Notes: generated by a model not told the origin, from the letters alone. 42,064 nt of DNA from CAYSND01 sp964642235 (GCA_964642235.1 CAZXOP010000004.1:1-42064), one strand, 5' to 3'. Counted from the stretch's first letter, positions 1-6,917 are shown. Translations and numbers: made by a program.

Positions 1-2
1 TT

Positions 3-1193
3 TTAGCTAATGTAATCGTATGCAGGAGTGATGTTTATGGTTACCCCTTTCATTACGAGGGTCTCCTTTTTTTCTTGTGAAATGATGCAGACCTTTTTTA
101 AATTAAGGTGATTTGCGACCTTTACGAGATTACGACAGGTAAGGAAGAGGTCATATTCTGACATTTTCCATTTCGAAGTTATTGCCATAACAGGTACTCC
201 ATTCTCGCTAATCACGAAATTACACTCTCCTATCCCATTTTCAGAAAAATACGAGATCTCCCTATACCTTTTTCTAAGGTGGAGATATACTAAGTTTTCA
301 AGTTTCTGTTGATTAGTGGCGGGGGTAGTAGATGCCAAATGGATAAGACCTAAATCGAGAGCATAGACTCTCTTTGGATTTCTTGATCTTACTCTCGATG
401 AGGGGCTGAACTTAGGAATCATCTCCATAAGATAATACTCGCTAAAGAGATTAAAATAATCAACGATGGTGGCACAAGATTTAATGTTGAATCTCCCTAC
501 AAGTTGGTTTGCAGAGATTTTTTCTCCAATGTTTGAGAGGAGATAAACAGCGAGAAGCCTTAAAGCATCTATATCACGAATCCCTTTAGGGACAGCTATA
601 TCCCTTACCAGGATGTCGTCAAGTAGATTGTTTAGAATAGGAGTCCCCTCATTTCTTACGTTTTTTGGAATACCCCCTACCTTCATATAACGTGAGAAGG
701 AGGTGATATTTATCTCTTGTTTACTAAAATGGATATACTCTCTATATGAGAATGGGAACAACTCCATGTTAACCGCAAAGGGGAGATCGCAGAGGGAGTT
801 AGAGGTATCTGTGATAAACACCTTTATTTTTTCATCCAAAAGTTCCTTTACTAACTCTTCCCATTCGGGGACAATATGAATTTCATCGAAAAAGACTGCC
901 TCCGGAGCACGGGATAAAATTTCGTTTTTCAATTCAGGGATATCCTCTTTCTTGAACCCGGCAAATCGTATATCTTCGAAATTAAGGTACAATACCTCAT
1001 TGAGTCCTATCTCTTTCTGCATTTGTAGTAGAAGTGTGCATTTACCGCACCTGCGCATCCCTGTAATAATAGTGGCGTACCCCTCTTTGATAGGGATAGA
1101 TGAGAGAGCCTCTCTTGTAAGGTCAGTTCTTTTGCTTACGAAATATTTTTTTTGGGAATTAATTACTTCCGAAAATCTCCCTTGTTTTATCAT
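3..1193 (-). CDS. AAA ATPase with DUF4143 C-terminal domain
   Basis: 396-residue protein of the archaeal-type AAA_14/DUF4143 family, common in Bacteroidota and of unclear cellular role. An N-terminal P-loop (GMRRCGKCT, about residues 45-53) and a Walker B segment (AVFFDEIH, about 98-105) make up the ATPase. The second half (about 190-390) resembles DUF4143, with the motif VRDIAVPKGIRD. In the Walker A motif the usual Ser/Thr after the Lys is Cys (GKC), so Mg-ATP binding may be weakened. The gene is complete: its TAA stop lies at 3-5. It is transcribed away from pruA and has its own -7 box. The family assignment is firm, the function is not. A second, more orthodox member lies at 21324-22679. 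Confidence 0.85.
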   Translation of the reverse strand: MIKQGRFSEVINSQKKYFVSKRTDLTREALSSIPIKEGYATIITGMRRCGKCTLLLQMQKEIGLNEVLYLNFEDIRFAGFKKEDIPELKNEILSRAPEAVFFDEIHIVPEWEELVKELLDEKIKVFITDTSNSLCDLPFAVNMELFPFSYREYIHFSKQEINITSFSRYMKVGGIPKNVRNEGTPILNNLLDDILVRDIAVPKGIRDIDALRLLAVYLLSNIGEKISANQLVGRFNIKSCATIVDYFNLFSEYYLMEMIPKFSPSSRVRSRNPKRVYALDLGLIHLASTTPATNQQKLENLVYLHLRKRYREISYFSENGIGECNFVISENGVPVMAITSKWKMSEYDLFLTCRNLVKVANHLNLKKVCIISQEKKETLVMKGVTINITPAYDYIS

Positions 1194-1212
1194 TTCTCTT
1201 TTTTCTTTGTTA

Positions 1213-1220
1213 CAAAGATA
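1213..1220 (-). promoter_or_regulatory. -7 box for the AAA ATPase gene
   Basis: TATCTTTG on the minus strand matches the Bacteroidota -7 consensus TAnnTTTG and ends 19 nt before the ATG at 1193. No clear TTTG is seen at the -33 position, so this rests on the -7 box alone. Confidence 0.55.
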
Positions 1221-1363
1221 ATTATTTAATAGTAATGAATAAAGTCCGCAGTTATAAAAAATTAAAGGGGTGGTTTACACGCTCCTTTTTATAATTGGGA
1301 GCTAAATTTAAAATTATACATTATAAAAGAATTACGACATATTATTTAATAGTAATGAATAAA
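1221..1363. repeat. Pair of identical 23-bp direct repeats
   Basis: The same 23 bases (starting ATTATTTAATAG) occur at 1221-1243 and at 1341-1363, exactly 120 bp apart. The 97-bp interval is AT-rich, contains a GCTCC/GGAGC inverted repeat and has no evident gene. The copies lie between the divergent ATPase and pruA genes, outside both coding regions. They may be regulator sites, or the scar of a small element or duplication. Confidence 0.7.
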
Positions 1364-1397
1364 ATCGAGAGACAACACATAAATTCTTGTTAACTAA

Positions 1398-1428
1398 TTG
1401 TTTAAGGGAGCAGTTTTTGCTATTTTTG
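1398..1428 (+). promoter_or_regulatory. pruA promoter
   Basis: TTG at 1398-1400 serves as the -33 element and TATTTTTG at 1421-1428 as the -7 box, with a 20-nt spacer, the canonical Bacteroidota layout. The -33 TTG is also the first possible in-frame start codon of the pruA frame, so the promoter shows that translation must begin downstream, at the ATG at 1455. Confidence 0.75.
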
Positions 1429-1454
1429 TGAAAATTAATATATATTTATATAGT

Positions 1455-3086
1455 ATGAAAAATGCAATTATTTCATTCCCTTTACCAGCTAATGAACCGG
1501 TTAAGGGGTATCTAAAAGGGAGTCCGGAGAGGATCGCCCTGGAAAATGAACTTGAAAGACAGAGGAACACAGTAGTGGATATTCCTCTTATTATAGGGGG
1601 GAAAGAGGTTAGAACAGGAAATATTGGGAAGGTGGTAATGCCTCACGACCACTCTCATGTTCTTGCTACATATCATAAGGCAGGTGAAAAAGAGATAAAA
1701 ATGGCGATAGCTGCCGCAATGGAGGCACATGAAGAGTGGGCAAATCTTGAGTGGACTGTCAGAGCTTCCATTATGCTTAAAATAGCAGACCTTCTTGCAG
1801 GGAAGTATCGTGCTGTTATTAATGCAGCCACTATGTTAGGACAGAGTAAAAACTTTTATCAGGCAGAGATAGATGCAGCCTGTGAGACTGTTGACTTTCT
1901 TAGATATAATGTAGCTTATGCCTCTAAAATATATGAGTTTCAGCCAAAGAATGGCCCCGGACAGATTAACAGCGTAGAGTATCGTGCTCTCGAAGGGTTT
2001 GTTTTGGCGGTCTCCCCGTTTAACTTTACCTCTATTGCTTCTAACCTTAATATGTCCCCTGTCTTGATGGGGAATAGCACTATATGGAAAGTGGCTACCA
2101 CCTCTATCCTCTCTAACTATTATCTTATGAAGGTTTTTATGGAGGCAGGTCTTCCGGCAGGTGTGGTGAATTTCCTTTGTGGAAGCGGAGCATTGATAGG
2201 GAAACATGCCATTGAATCACCTGATTTGGCAGGTATCCATTTCACAGGTTCTTGTGGGACTTTTAACTCCCTTTGGAAACAGGTGGGTGAAAACCTCAGT
2301 ATCTATAAAGCATACCCTCGTCTTGCAGGGGAGACCGGAGGAAAGGACTTTATCTTCGTGCACCCCTCTTCAGATCCTATGGAGGTGGCTACAGCCGCTT
2401 TCTGTGGTTCTTTCGAGTTCCAGGGGCAGAAATGTTCAGCAGCTTCTCGAATGTATGTACCTGTAACTCTCTGGGGGGAGATTTTAGAGAAGATGCAAGA
2501 TATCGCCTCTGAAGTTAAGATGGGTGATGTAATGGACCCCTCTAATTTTATAAATGCAGTGATAGACGAAGCCTCTTTCGACAATATTGTCTCTTATATC
2601 GAATATGCACGTGAGTCAAAAGAGGCAGAAATAGTAATGGGTGGGAAGTATGATAAATCGAAAGGGTATTTTATAGAGCCCACAGTAATAGTTACCACCA
2701 ATCCTCATTTCAAATCTATGGAGGAGGAGATTTTCGGTCCGGTACTTACTGTCTATGTCTATAGGGATGATAATCTAAAAGAGGCTGTTCATCTCTGTAA
2801 TACTACCTCACCTTATGGACTTACAGGGGCTGTGTTTGGAAGAGACAGAGTAGCTATTCAAAAGATTTCTGATGAGCTTCGTTATGCTGCCGGTAACTTC
2901 TATATTAATGATAAGCCGACAGGTGCTGTCGTAGGTATGCAACCTTTTGGAGGTTCTCGTGCTTCAGGTACCAATGATAAGGCAGGTGGAGAGTTTAATC
3001 TTATCCGTTGGGTTATCCCACGCACCATTAAAGAGACATTTGTCCCTTCTACTGACTACAGGTATGGTTATATGAAGGAGAAATAG
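1455..3086 (+). CDS. pruA: L-glutamate gamma-semialdehyde dehydrogenase (P5C dehydrogenase)
   Basis: Oxidises glutamate-gamma-semialdehyde (from P5C) to glutamate with NAD+, the second step of proline breakdown, in the cytoplasm. The 543-residue protein is a full-length aldehyde dehydrogenase of the P5CDH type: the segment AGETGGKD carries the general-base Glu, and FQGQKCSAASR carries the catalytic Cys, residue 327. The open frame reaches back to a TTG at 1398, but that codon sits in the promoter. The ATG at 1455 (MKNAIISFPLP) gives the usual family length and is preferred. No proline dehydrogenase gene lies beside it, so the two steps are not clustered here. The last 38 bp overlap the 3' end of the convergent queH gene. 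Confidence 0.95.
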   Translation: MKNAIISFPLPANEPVKGYLKGSPERIALENELERQRNTVVDIPLIIGGKEVRTGNIGKVVMPHDHSHVLATYHKAGEKEIKMAIAAAMEAHEEWANLEWTVRASIMLKIADLLAGKYRAVINAATMLGQSKNFYQAEIDAACETVDFLRYNVAYASKIYEFQPKNGPGQINSVEYRALEGFVLAVSPFNFTSIASNLNMSPVLMGNSTIWKVATTSILSNYYLMKVFMEAGLPAGVVNFLCGSGALIGKHAIESPDLAGIHFTGSCGTFNSLWKQVGENLSIYKAYPRLAGETGGKDFIFVHPSSDPMEVATAAFCGSFEFQGQKCSAASRMYVPVTLWGEILEKMQDIASEVKMGDVMDPSNFINAVIDEASFDNIVSYIEYARESKEAEIVMGGKYDKSKGYFIEPTVIVTTNPHFKSMEEEIFGPVLTVYVYRDDNLKEAVHLCNTTSPYGLTGAVFGRDRVAIQKISDELRYAAGNFYINDKPTGAVVGMQPFGGSRASGTNDKAGGEFNLIRWVIPRTIKETFVPSTDYRYGYMKEK

Positions 3087-3627
3087 AGTTCATGCTATAT
3101 TCGCAACCGCAGTATTGCTGATTATAAAACTGTTTGGCGAGAAGGTTCCGTCTCTCATAAAGACCCCCTTTTCGCCAATTTTTTTCCCAATAAGTGGTCT
3201 TTGGGTAGAGGGAGGCCGCATACCTTCCTGCCTCGAAAATCTGATTTATATCTTTCCATCGAGAGGAGAGTAGCGAGGTGGTAAATAATTCGAACCCGTG
3301 CTCTTGGGCAAAGGCGGCAGTAGCTACAAGTCTTATTTTAAAACAATTAAGACAACGCTCCCCCCGTTCAGGTTCTTCTGCAAGATGAGCTACCCTCTCT
3401 TTCCACTCTTCGTGGTGGATATTTGAAACAATATCCCCATCAAAAAAATCGACCCCAAGGGACTCTGCGTGGTGCATAAGTTCCGATTTGCGCTTTTCAT
3501 ACTCTTCGTGTGGGAAAATATTGGGATTGAAAAAGAGAATGGTCGGCTTATAATCATTCTGCAGCAGCCATTCGAGAATAGCCGCCGAACAGGGAGCACA
3601 ACAGGAGTGTAGTAAAATCTGTTTCAT
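3049..3627 (-). CDS. queH: Epoxyqueuosine reductase QueH
   Basis: QueH-type (DUF208) enzyme that reduces epoxyqueuosine to queuosine in the anticodon of GUN tRNAs; it is the cobalamin-independent alternative to QueG. The 192-residue protein opens with the family signature LLHSCCAPC (C9, C10, C13), followed by a CxxC pair (RCLNC, C92 and C95) and a C-terminal CGC (C173, C175). These cysteines are the candidates for the iron-sulfur cluster and the redox disulfide. The start lies 6 nt after the higA stop, so it is probably cotranscribed with higBA, an unexpected partner for a housekeeping tRNA modification gene. The last 12 residues, after CGC, are encoded in DNA shared with the end of pruA on the other strand. 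Confidence 0.92.
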   Translation of the reverse strand: MKQILLHSCCAPCSAAILEWLLQNDYKPTILFFNPNIFPHEEYEKRKSELMHHAESLGVDFFDGDIVSNIHHEEWKERVAHLAEEPERGERCLNCFKIRLVATAAFAQEHGFELFTTSLLSSRWKDINQIFEAGRYAASLYPKTTYWEKNWRKGGLYERRNLLAKQFYNQQYCGCEYSMNSISPSYNHTCSQ

Positions 3628-3633
3628 ATCGGA

Positions 3634-3945
3634 CTACAGCATAGAAGCTATCTTTCCAATTTCTGCAAGGCGAATTAATAGGGACTTATCTTGCTTTGCT
3701 ACCTGTAGATTATAGTCAGCTTGCATAGATACTAAAATATATGCAGGAACGCCAAGTGCGGCCTCCATTATCAATGCAAAATCTGTGGTTACAGGCCTTT
3801 TGCCATTCAATATTTCATTAAAAGCTGTGTACGGCAATCCTATCTTTTTTGCAACAGTTTTTTGAGACAAATGTCGATATTCTAATTCATCTTTTAACAA
3901 CTCCCCTGGATGCACAGGACGGAAGGGAAATCCTAAACTATTCAT
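3634..3945 (-). CDS. higA: HigA-type XRE antitoxin
   Basis: 103-residue helix-turn-helix protein of the HigA/VapI antidote family. The N-terminal block PVHPGELLKDEL, the HTH LSQKTVAKKIGLPYTAFNEI (residues 27-46) and the following LNGKRPVT are diagnostic. It should bind and neutralise the HigB RNase encoded just upstream and repress the operon by binding the dyad over the promoter. It is the second gene of the toxin-first arrangement, 7 nt after higB, and is followed 6 nt later by queH. Confidence 0.92.
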   Translation of the reverse strand: MNSLGFPFRPVHPGELLKDELEYRHLSQKTVAKKIGLPYTAFNEILNGKRPVTTDFALIMEAALGVPAYILVSMQADYNLQVAKQDKSLLIRLAEIGKIASML

Positions 3946-3952
3946 AATTAAT

Positions 3953-4273
3953 TTATTTATAGTGGTTTGTTATATCTATTATTGAGCAAATTTCAATTTT
4001 TAAAGCATCATTTACATTGGATATTTCACGAAATTCAAGGCGATATTGATCGTTAATACGAAGAGAGGAGATGGATTTTTTATCCCCTTTAAGTCTTTTG
4101 TAGTTTAAAGACTTAATTAAGAACAAATCTTCCATACGCTTTGCTTTGTATAAGGCTATAACACATTTAATATAACCGTTAACCACATTTTGCTGAAAAC
4201 GATATTTTTTATTAGTTGTCTTGCCCGTATCGTATAATTCTCGCAAATATTCCTTCTCAAATGTTACTTCCAT
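3953..4273 (-). CDS. higB: HigB-type (RelE superfamily) mRNA interferase toxin
   Basis: 106-residue RelE/ParE-fold toxin expected to cleave mRNA on the ribosome. The sequence has the family pattern: an N-terminal helical stretch, LKSLNYKRLKGDKKSISSLR in the middle, and a C-terminal block YRLEFREI...IEICSIIDITNHY typical of HigB. The frame stays open to a GTG at 4303, but that codon lies upstream of most of the leader and next to the -7 box, so the ATG at 4273 (MEVTFEKEYL) is the likely start. It is immediately followed by its antitoxin higA. No frameshift is seen, so the module looks intact. Confidence 0.88.
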   Translation of the reverse strand: MEVTFEKEYLRELYDTGKTTNKKYRFQQNVVNGYIKCVIALYKAKRMEDLFLIKSLNYKRLKGDKKSISSLRINDQYRLEFREISNVNDALKIEICSIIDITNHYK

Positions 4274-4291
4274 AAATAAACTTATTCGCCC

Positions 4292-4322
4292 CAAAGTTAA
4301 CACAAATTCCTATATTCACAAA
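4292..4322 (-). promoter_or_regulatory. higBA promoter
   Basis: On the minus strand, TTTG (4322-4319) and TAACTTTG (4299-4292) are separated by 19 nt, a textbook Bacteroidota promoter. The start codon at 4273 follows 18 nt later. The -33 element falls inside the dyad at 4313-4333. Confidence 0.8.
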
Positions 4323-4333
4323 AAAAGTGAATA
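4313..4333. promoter_or_regulatory. Probable HigA/HigBA operator dyad
   Basis: Perfect 7-bp inverted repeat TATTCAC / GTGAATA separated by seven A residues. It covers the -33 element of the higBA promoter, the position expected of an autorepressor site. The assignment to HigA is inferred from position; the dyad itself is directly visible. Confidence 0.65.
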
Positions 4334-4363
4334 ATTATTTTAATGTTTATTAGTTTAAAATTA

Positions 4364-4398
4364 AAAAACGCCTCTAATTAGATTTAGAAGGCGTTTTT
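4364..4398 (-). terminator. Intrinsic terminator
   Basis: AAAAACGCCT (4364-4373) pairs with AGGCGTTTTT (4389-4398). CTAA/TTAG extends the stem past a single bulged A. T-runs flank it on both strands, so it can stop transcription either way. It follows the candidate small RNA and the sigma/anti-sigma operon. Confidence 0.75.
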
Positions 4399-4480
4399 AT
4401 TGCGACATAATTAAATTAGGATTATTATAACATTCCCACATGTTGAATAATATCCTTGAAAGAACTATTAAATATTAACT
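4364..4480 (-). ncRNA. Candidate small RNA between higBA and the anti-sigma gene
   Basis: On the minus strand a -7 box TATCTTTG (4493-4486) predicts a start near 4480. The following ~115 nt contain no convincing ORF. They can form a 37-nt hairpin (4455-4419: GGAT/ATCC, TATT/AATA, then AACAT/ATGTT around a GTGGGA loop) and end in an intrinsic terminator (4398-4364). Promoter, structured body and terminator together suggest an independent short transcript. The -33 element is weak. It could instead be the trailer of the upstream membrane-protein gene. The family is not recognised. Confidence 0.45.
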
Positions 4481-4524
4481 CGGTGCAAAGATATTAGTAT
4501 TCACCAGAAGGCCATTGTAAAAAA

Positions 4525-4890
4525 TCACGATTTTTTGGTAATAAGGCGACAAAAAATTGAAATTATAAGAATATTAAAAGAAATAATTATGATTAGAGTA
4601 TTTGAGAAAAAGATTTCTTTCATTTCTTTTAACAAAGGGAGGTGTAGTGAATAATTAGTTAGAGAAATAATAATGGAACTTGTGGTTTCAACCAGAGAGT
4701 CAAACAATGTTTTGAGAGAGATAATCTTTAAATACTCTAAAACAGCCAATATGGCGGTAAAGACTCCGGAGAATAAAAGAGTATAGGAGATGGTAGAAAA
4801 GAGTTCTCTTCTTCTATTCTCTGCCACGATCTTCTTCATCACGCGATCTGTGAAGTCGGTCGGTAAACTATATTTTTCTACACTCATCAT
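4525..4890 (-). CDS. Small membrane protein, probable anti-sigma partner
   Basis: 121 residues with a charged cytoplasmic N-terminus (about 1-30, ending NRRREL) and two clear hydrophobic segments: about 33-52 (YTLLFSGVFTAILAVLEYL) and about 96-114 (NTLIIIISFNILIISIFC). A weaker amphipathic stretch lies between them. No zinc-binding HxxxC motif of ZAS anti-sigma factors is present. The start overlaps the 3' end of the ECF sigma gene by 23 nt, which indicates translational coupling. That position suggests an anti-sigma or sensing role, but no family signature confirms it. Confidence 0.6.
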   Translation of the reverse strand: MMSVEKYSLPTDFTDRVMKKIVAENRRRELFSTISYTLLFSGVFTAILAVLEYLKIISLKTLFDSLVETTSSIIISLTNYSLHLPLLKEMKEIFFSNTLIIIISFNILIISIFCRLITKKS

Positions 4891-5416
4891 ATAACTTCTT
4901 TTTAATCCTAAAAAGCTTAATTTTCACATTTGAGAGAGACAGTCCTGTAATCTCGGTTAGTTCATTAAGGCTTTTTCCCCCTTCGTAAAACGAGATTATT
5001 AAAAATCTCTCCTGCGCCGTAATGCTCTGCAAAGCTACCTCAATTTTTTCAAATTTCTCCTCTTTAATTGTTTTATCTAATATCTCTTCCTCTTCCGAAG
5101 AGGGGGAGTCCCCCATTTTCTCTATTGAATCGCTAAAGGTCAACCTCTCTTTTTTCCTAAGTTTGGAAATGGTTATATTATAGGCGATTCTGTATAGCCA
5201 GGTGGAAAAAGATGAGTCCCCTCTAAATCGGTTAAGAGAGAAATATGCTTTTACAAAGACATCTTGAGTAAGTTCCTCTGCATCTTCTCTCTTCCCTAAC
5301 ATCTTCATTATAAGAGCGAAGATATTCTCCCTGTAAGCATCCACCAAGAGACGGAAAGGTTCTGTCTCTCCTGCTCTGACTCTCCTTATAATATCTTCCT
5401 CTTTATCTTTTTCCAT
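4868..5416 (-). CDS. ECF (extracytoplasmic function) RNA polymerase sigma factor
   Basis: 182-residue group IV sigma factor. Region 2 (about residues 20-85) contains DAEELTQDVFVKAYFSLNRF and STWLYRIAYNI; region 4 (about 120-175) has SLNELTEITGLSLSNVKIKL as its helix-turn-helix. The acidic linker between them is long (SPSSEEEEILD). The gene is followed by an overlapping membrane-protein gene. It is preceded by a TGTAAC-N16-CGTC promoter like those ECF sigmas recognise, so it probably activates its own transcription and that of the divergent gene at 5538. No FecR-type anti-sigma or SusC gene is nearby, so a role in glycan PUL control is unlikely. Confidence 0.93.
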   Translation of the reverse strand: MEKDKEEDIIRRVRAGETEPFRLLVDAYRENIFALIMKMLGKREDAEELTQDVFVKAYFSLNRFRGDSSFSTWLYRIAYNITISKLRKKERLTFSDSIEKMGDSPSSEEEEILDKTIKEEKFEKIEVALQSITAQERFLIISFYEGGKSLNELTEITGLSLSNVKIKLFRIKKKLYDECRKI

Positions 5417-5429
5417 ACTTTAATATATA

Positions 5430-5455
5430 GACGCAATCCGAGTGGTAAAGTTACA
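5430..5455 (-). promoter_or_regulatory. ECF-type promoter of the sigma operon
   Basis: On the minus strand TGTAAC (5455-5450) is followed after exactly 16 nt by CGTC (5433-5430), the -35/-10 pattern common to ECF sigma promoters. The start codon at 5416 follows 13 nt after CGTC, so the leader is very short. Autoregulation by the encoded sigma is inferred. Confidence 0.7.
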
Positions 5456-5475
5456 ATAAAAATAGTTGTAACTTT
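5447..5475. repeat. 10-bp inverted repeat formed by two outward-facing -35 elements
   Basis: AAAGTTACAA (5447-5456) and TTGTAACTTT (5466-5475) are perfect reverse complements around a 9-bp AT spacer. Each arm contains the -35 element of one of the two divergent ECF-type promoters. Confidence 0.85.
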
Positions 5476-5492
5476 TTCCGGAGTTTCTCGTC
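5467..5492 (+). promoter_or_regulatory. ECF-type promoter of the divergent membrane-protein gene
   Basis: TGTAAC (5467-5472), a 16-nt spacer, and CGTC (5489-5492). The elements and spacing are the same as in the mirror-image promoter of the sigma operon. The predicted leader to the ATG at 5538 is about 39 nt. Confidence 0.7.
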
Positions 5493-5537
5493 AAAAGAGC
5501 AGAAACAGAAAAACAATAACAATTTAATTTTTTATTT

Positions 5538-5927
5538 ATGGATATGGATCAAGTTTTTATCGTAGCGATTATTTTTATCGTAATGTACAAAGTAGTAGAG
5601 CTGTTTGTACATAGAAAAGAGAGAATTATTCTTGTGGATAAAATAGACAAGATGGATCTTTCAAAAGAGAACAATCTCGATTTGGCTAAGATTTTCGGTG
5701 GCTCCAATAAATATTGGGGACTAAAGGTGGGGCTTCTTTTAATGGGGATAGGTTTGGGACTATTAGTGGGTTACGCTATTGTTTCTTATTCCGGAGGGTT
5801 GATAAGCTCAGGTGACACTTGGAGGGTTTCAAGAATGGAGGGGCTAATCTATGGGGCTTCAACACTCTTTTTTGGAGGAGTCGGACTTTTATCTGCATTC
5901 CTTATCGAAAGGAGATTAGAGAAATAA
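5538..5927 (+). CDS. Small inner-membrane protein (DUF6249-like), probable ECF regulon member
   Basis: 129 residues with three predicted membrane segments: about 5-22 (FIVAIIFIVMYKVVELFV), 62-84 (LKVGLLLMGIGLGLLVGYAIV) and 103-122 (GLIYGASTLFFGGVGLLSAF). A basic, charged loop follows the first segment (HRKERIILVDKIDKMDLSKE). The pattern resembles DUF6249 proteins often found beside ECF sigma genes in Bacteroidota; I assign this by resemblance, not by a catalytic motif. It is divergent from the sigma gene and has the matching ECF promoter, so it is probably controlled by that sigma. It ends 2 nt before the convergent EamA gene. Confidence 0.7.
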   Translation: MDMDQVFIVAIIFIVMYKVVELFVHRKERIILVDKIDKMDLSKENNLDLAKIFGGSNKYWGLKVGLLLMGIGLGLLVGYAIVSYSGGLISSGDTWRVSRMEGLIYGASTLFFGGVGLLSAFLIERRLEK

Positions 5928-5929
5928 GA

Positions 5930-6874
5930 TTATCTGCTACTTAGTAGGATTGCCACTCCGGCAACACTTATTATAGCGCCGAGGACTTCTATAAAAGTTA
6001 CTCGGCGTTTATATATCAGGCAGTCGGGGATAATAATGATAATCGGGACTAATGCCATTATGGTGGAGGCGACAGCAATATTTGTGTATTGAACCGCCAG
6101 GAGTGAGAGGGTAACGCCGACAACAGGTCCTACAATCGAGCCACCAAAGGCAGCCGCGATATTCTTCTGTGCCTTAAAAGAGGCGAAGAACCCTTTAAAT
6201 CCATTTTTTATAAACGCGATAATTATCGTAAAAGAGATAATTCCTATTATTATTCTTATTTGGGTACCTGCTAATGAGGTGTAGAGCGAGGAGAGTTCAG
6301 GGACACTCTCTTTATATGCAAGTAATCCTATTTTACTAAGAACTAACCCCACCCCTTGACCGATAGCAGCGAGGAGTGCGAAGAGAACCCCTTTTACGGG
6401 GAGTTCGAGGTGAACCCCTCTTCGTTGCTCTGCATTGCTCGATTTAGAGTCCCTCTTTAGGATAGAGAGAGCTATTCCTGAGAGGGTAACCACCATCCCG
6501 ATAATTGTATTTGTAGAGAGTCTCTCCCCAAGCAGAATGAACCCTGCTAAGGCTGAAAAAGGGGGTGCGAGGGTCATTATTAATTGCGTAACTCTTGCCG
6601 GTATTGTCCTATAAGAGGAGAAAAGGAAGAAGTCCCCGAAGACAAATCCTACAAAACCAGAGAGGGACATCCAGAACCAGACCTCTCCATTTGCATATTG
6701 AGGGAAAGGGGAGCCGTTTATGAAAAAGAGGATGATCCCGATAAGAAAGAGGGCAAATATAAGTCTTATAAGGTTAAGGTTGACTGCTTTAATAGCTCTC
6801 CCAGCGTACTCGAAAAAGAGTGCACTCCCTGCCCACATTAGGGCTACTGTTAAAGAAATTAGTTCCCCTTTCAT
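5930..6874 (-). CDS. EamA-family (DMT superfamily) transporter
   Basis: 314-residue inner-membrane protein with ten predicted transmembrane helices arranged as two EamA repeats (about 4-138 and 162-312) joined by a hydrophilic linker (KRDSKSSNAEQRRG, about 139-152). Family members export or take up small metabolites such as amino acids, nucleotide precursors or drugs; the substrate cannot be read from the sequence. The first repeat has the typical ALMWAGSALFFEYAGR start. The gene is monocistronic and has its own -7 box. Confidence 0.88.
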   Translation of the reverse strand: MKGELISLTVALMWAGSALFFEYAGRAIKAVNLNLIRLIFALFLIGIILFFINGSPFPQYANGEVWFWMSLSGFVGFVFGDFFLFSSYRTIPARVTQLIMTLAPPFSALAGFILLGERLSTNTIIGMVVTLSGIALSILKRDSKSSNAEQRRGVHLELPVKGVLFALLAAIGQGVGLVLSKIGLLAYKESVPELSSLYTSLAGTQIRIIIGIISFTIIIAFIKNGFKGFFASFKAQKNIAAAFGGSIVGPVVGVTLSLLAVQYTNIAVASTIMALVPIIIIIPDCLIYKRRVTFIEVLGAIISVAGVAILLSSR

Positions 6875-6885
6875 AAATTAGGGAG

Positions 6886-6893
6886 CAAATATA
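6886..6893 (-). promoter_or_regulatory. -7 box for the EamA transporter gene
   Basis: TATATTTG on the minus strand, with 11 nt to the start codon at 6874. No clear -33 element is visible. Confidence 0.5.
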
Positions 6894-6917
6894 GTTTTTT
6901 AGCTTAACATTCTTTTG

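Noticed and set aside
1398..1454. A longer pruA start at the TTG at 1398
   Set aside because: That TTG is the -33 element of the promoter, and the added residues are hydrophobic and unlike the family N-terminus.
4525..5416. ECF sigma / FecR pair controlling the SusCD locus
   Set aside because: The partner lacks a FecR domain, SusC is 23 kb away and lacks an evident signalling extension, and the promoter motif points to the adjacent small gene instead.
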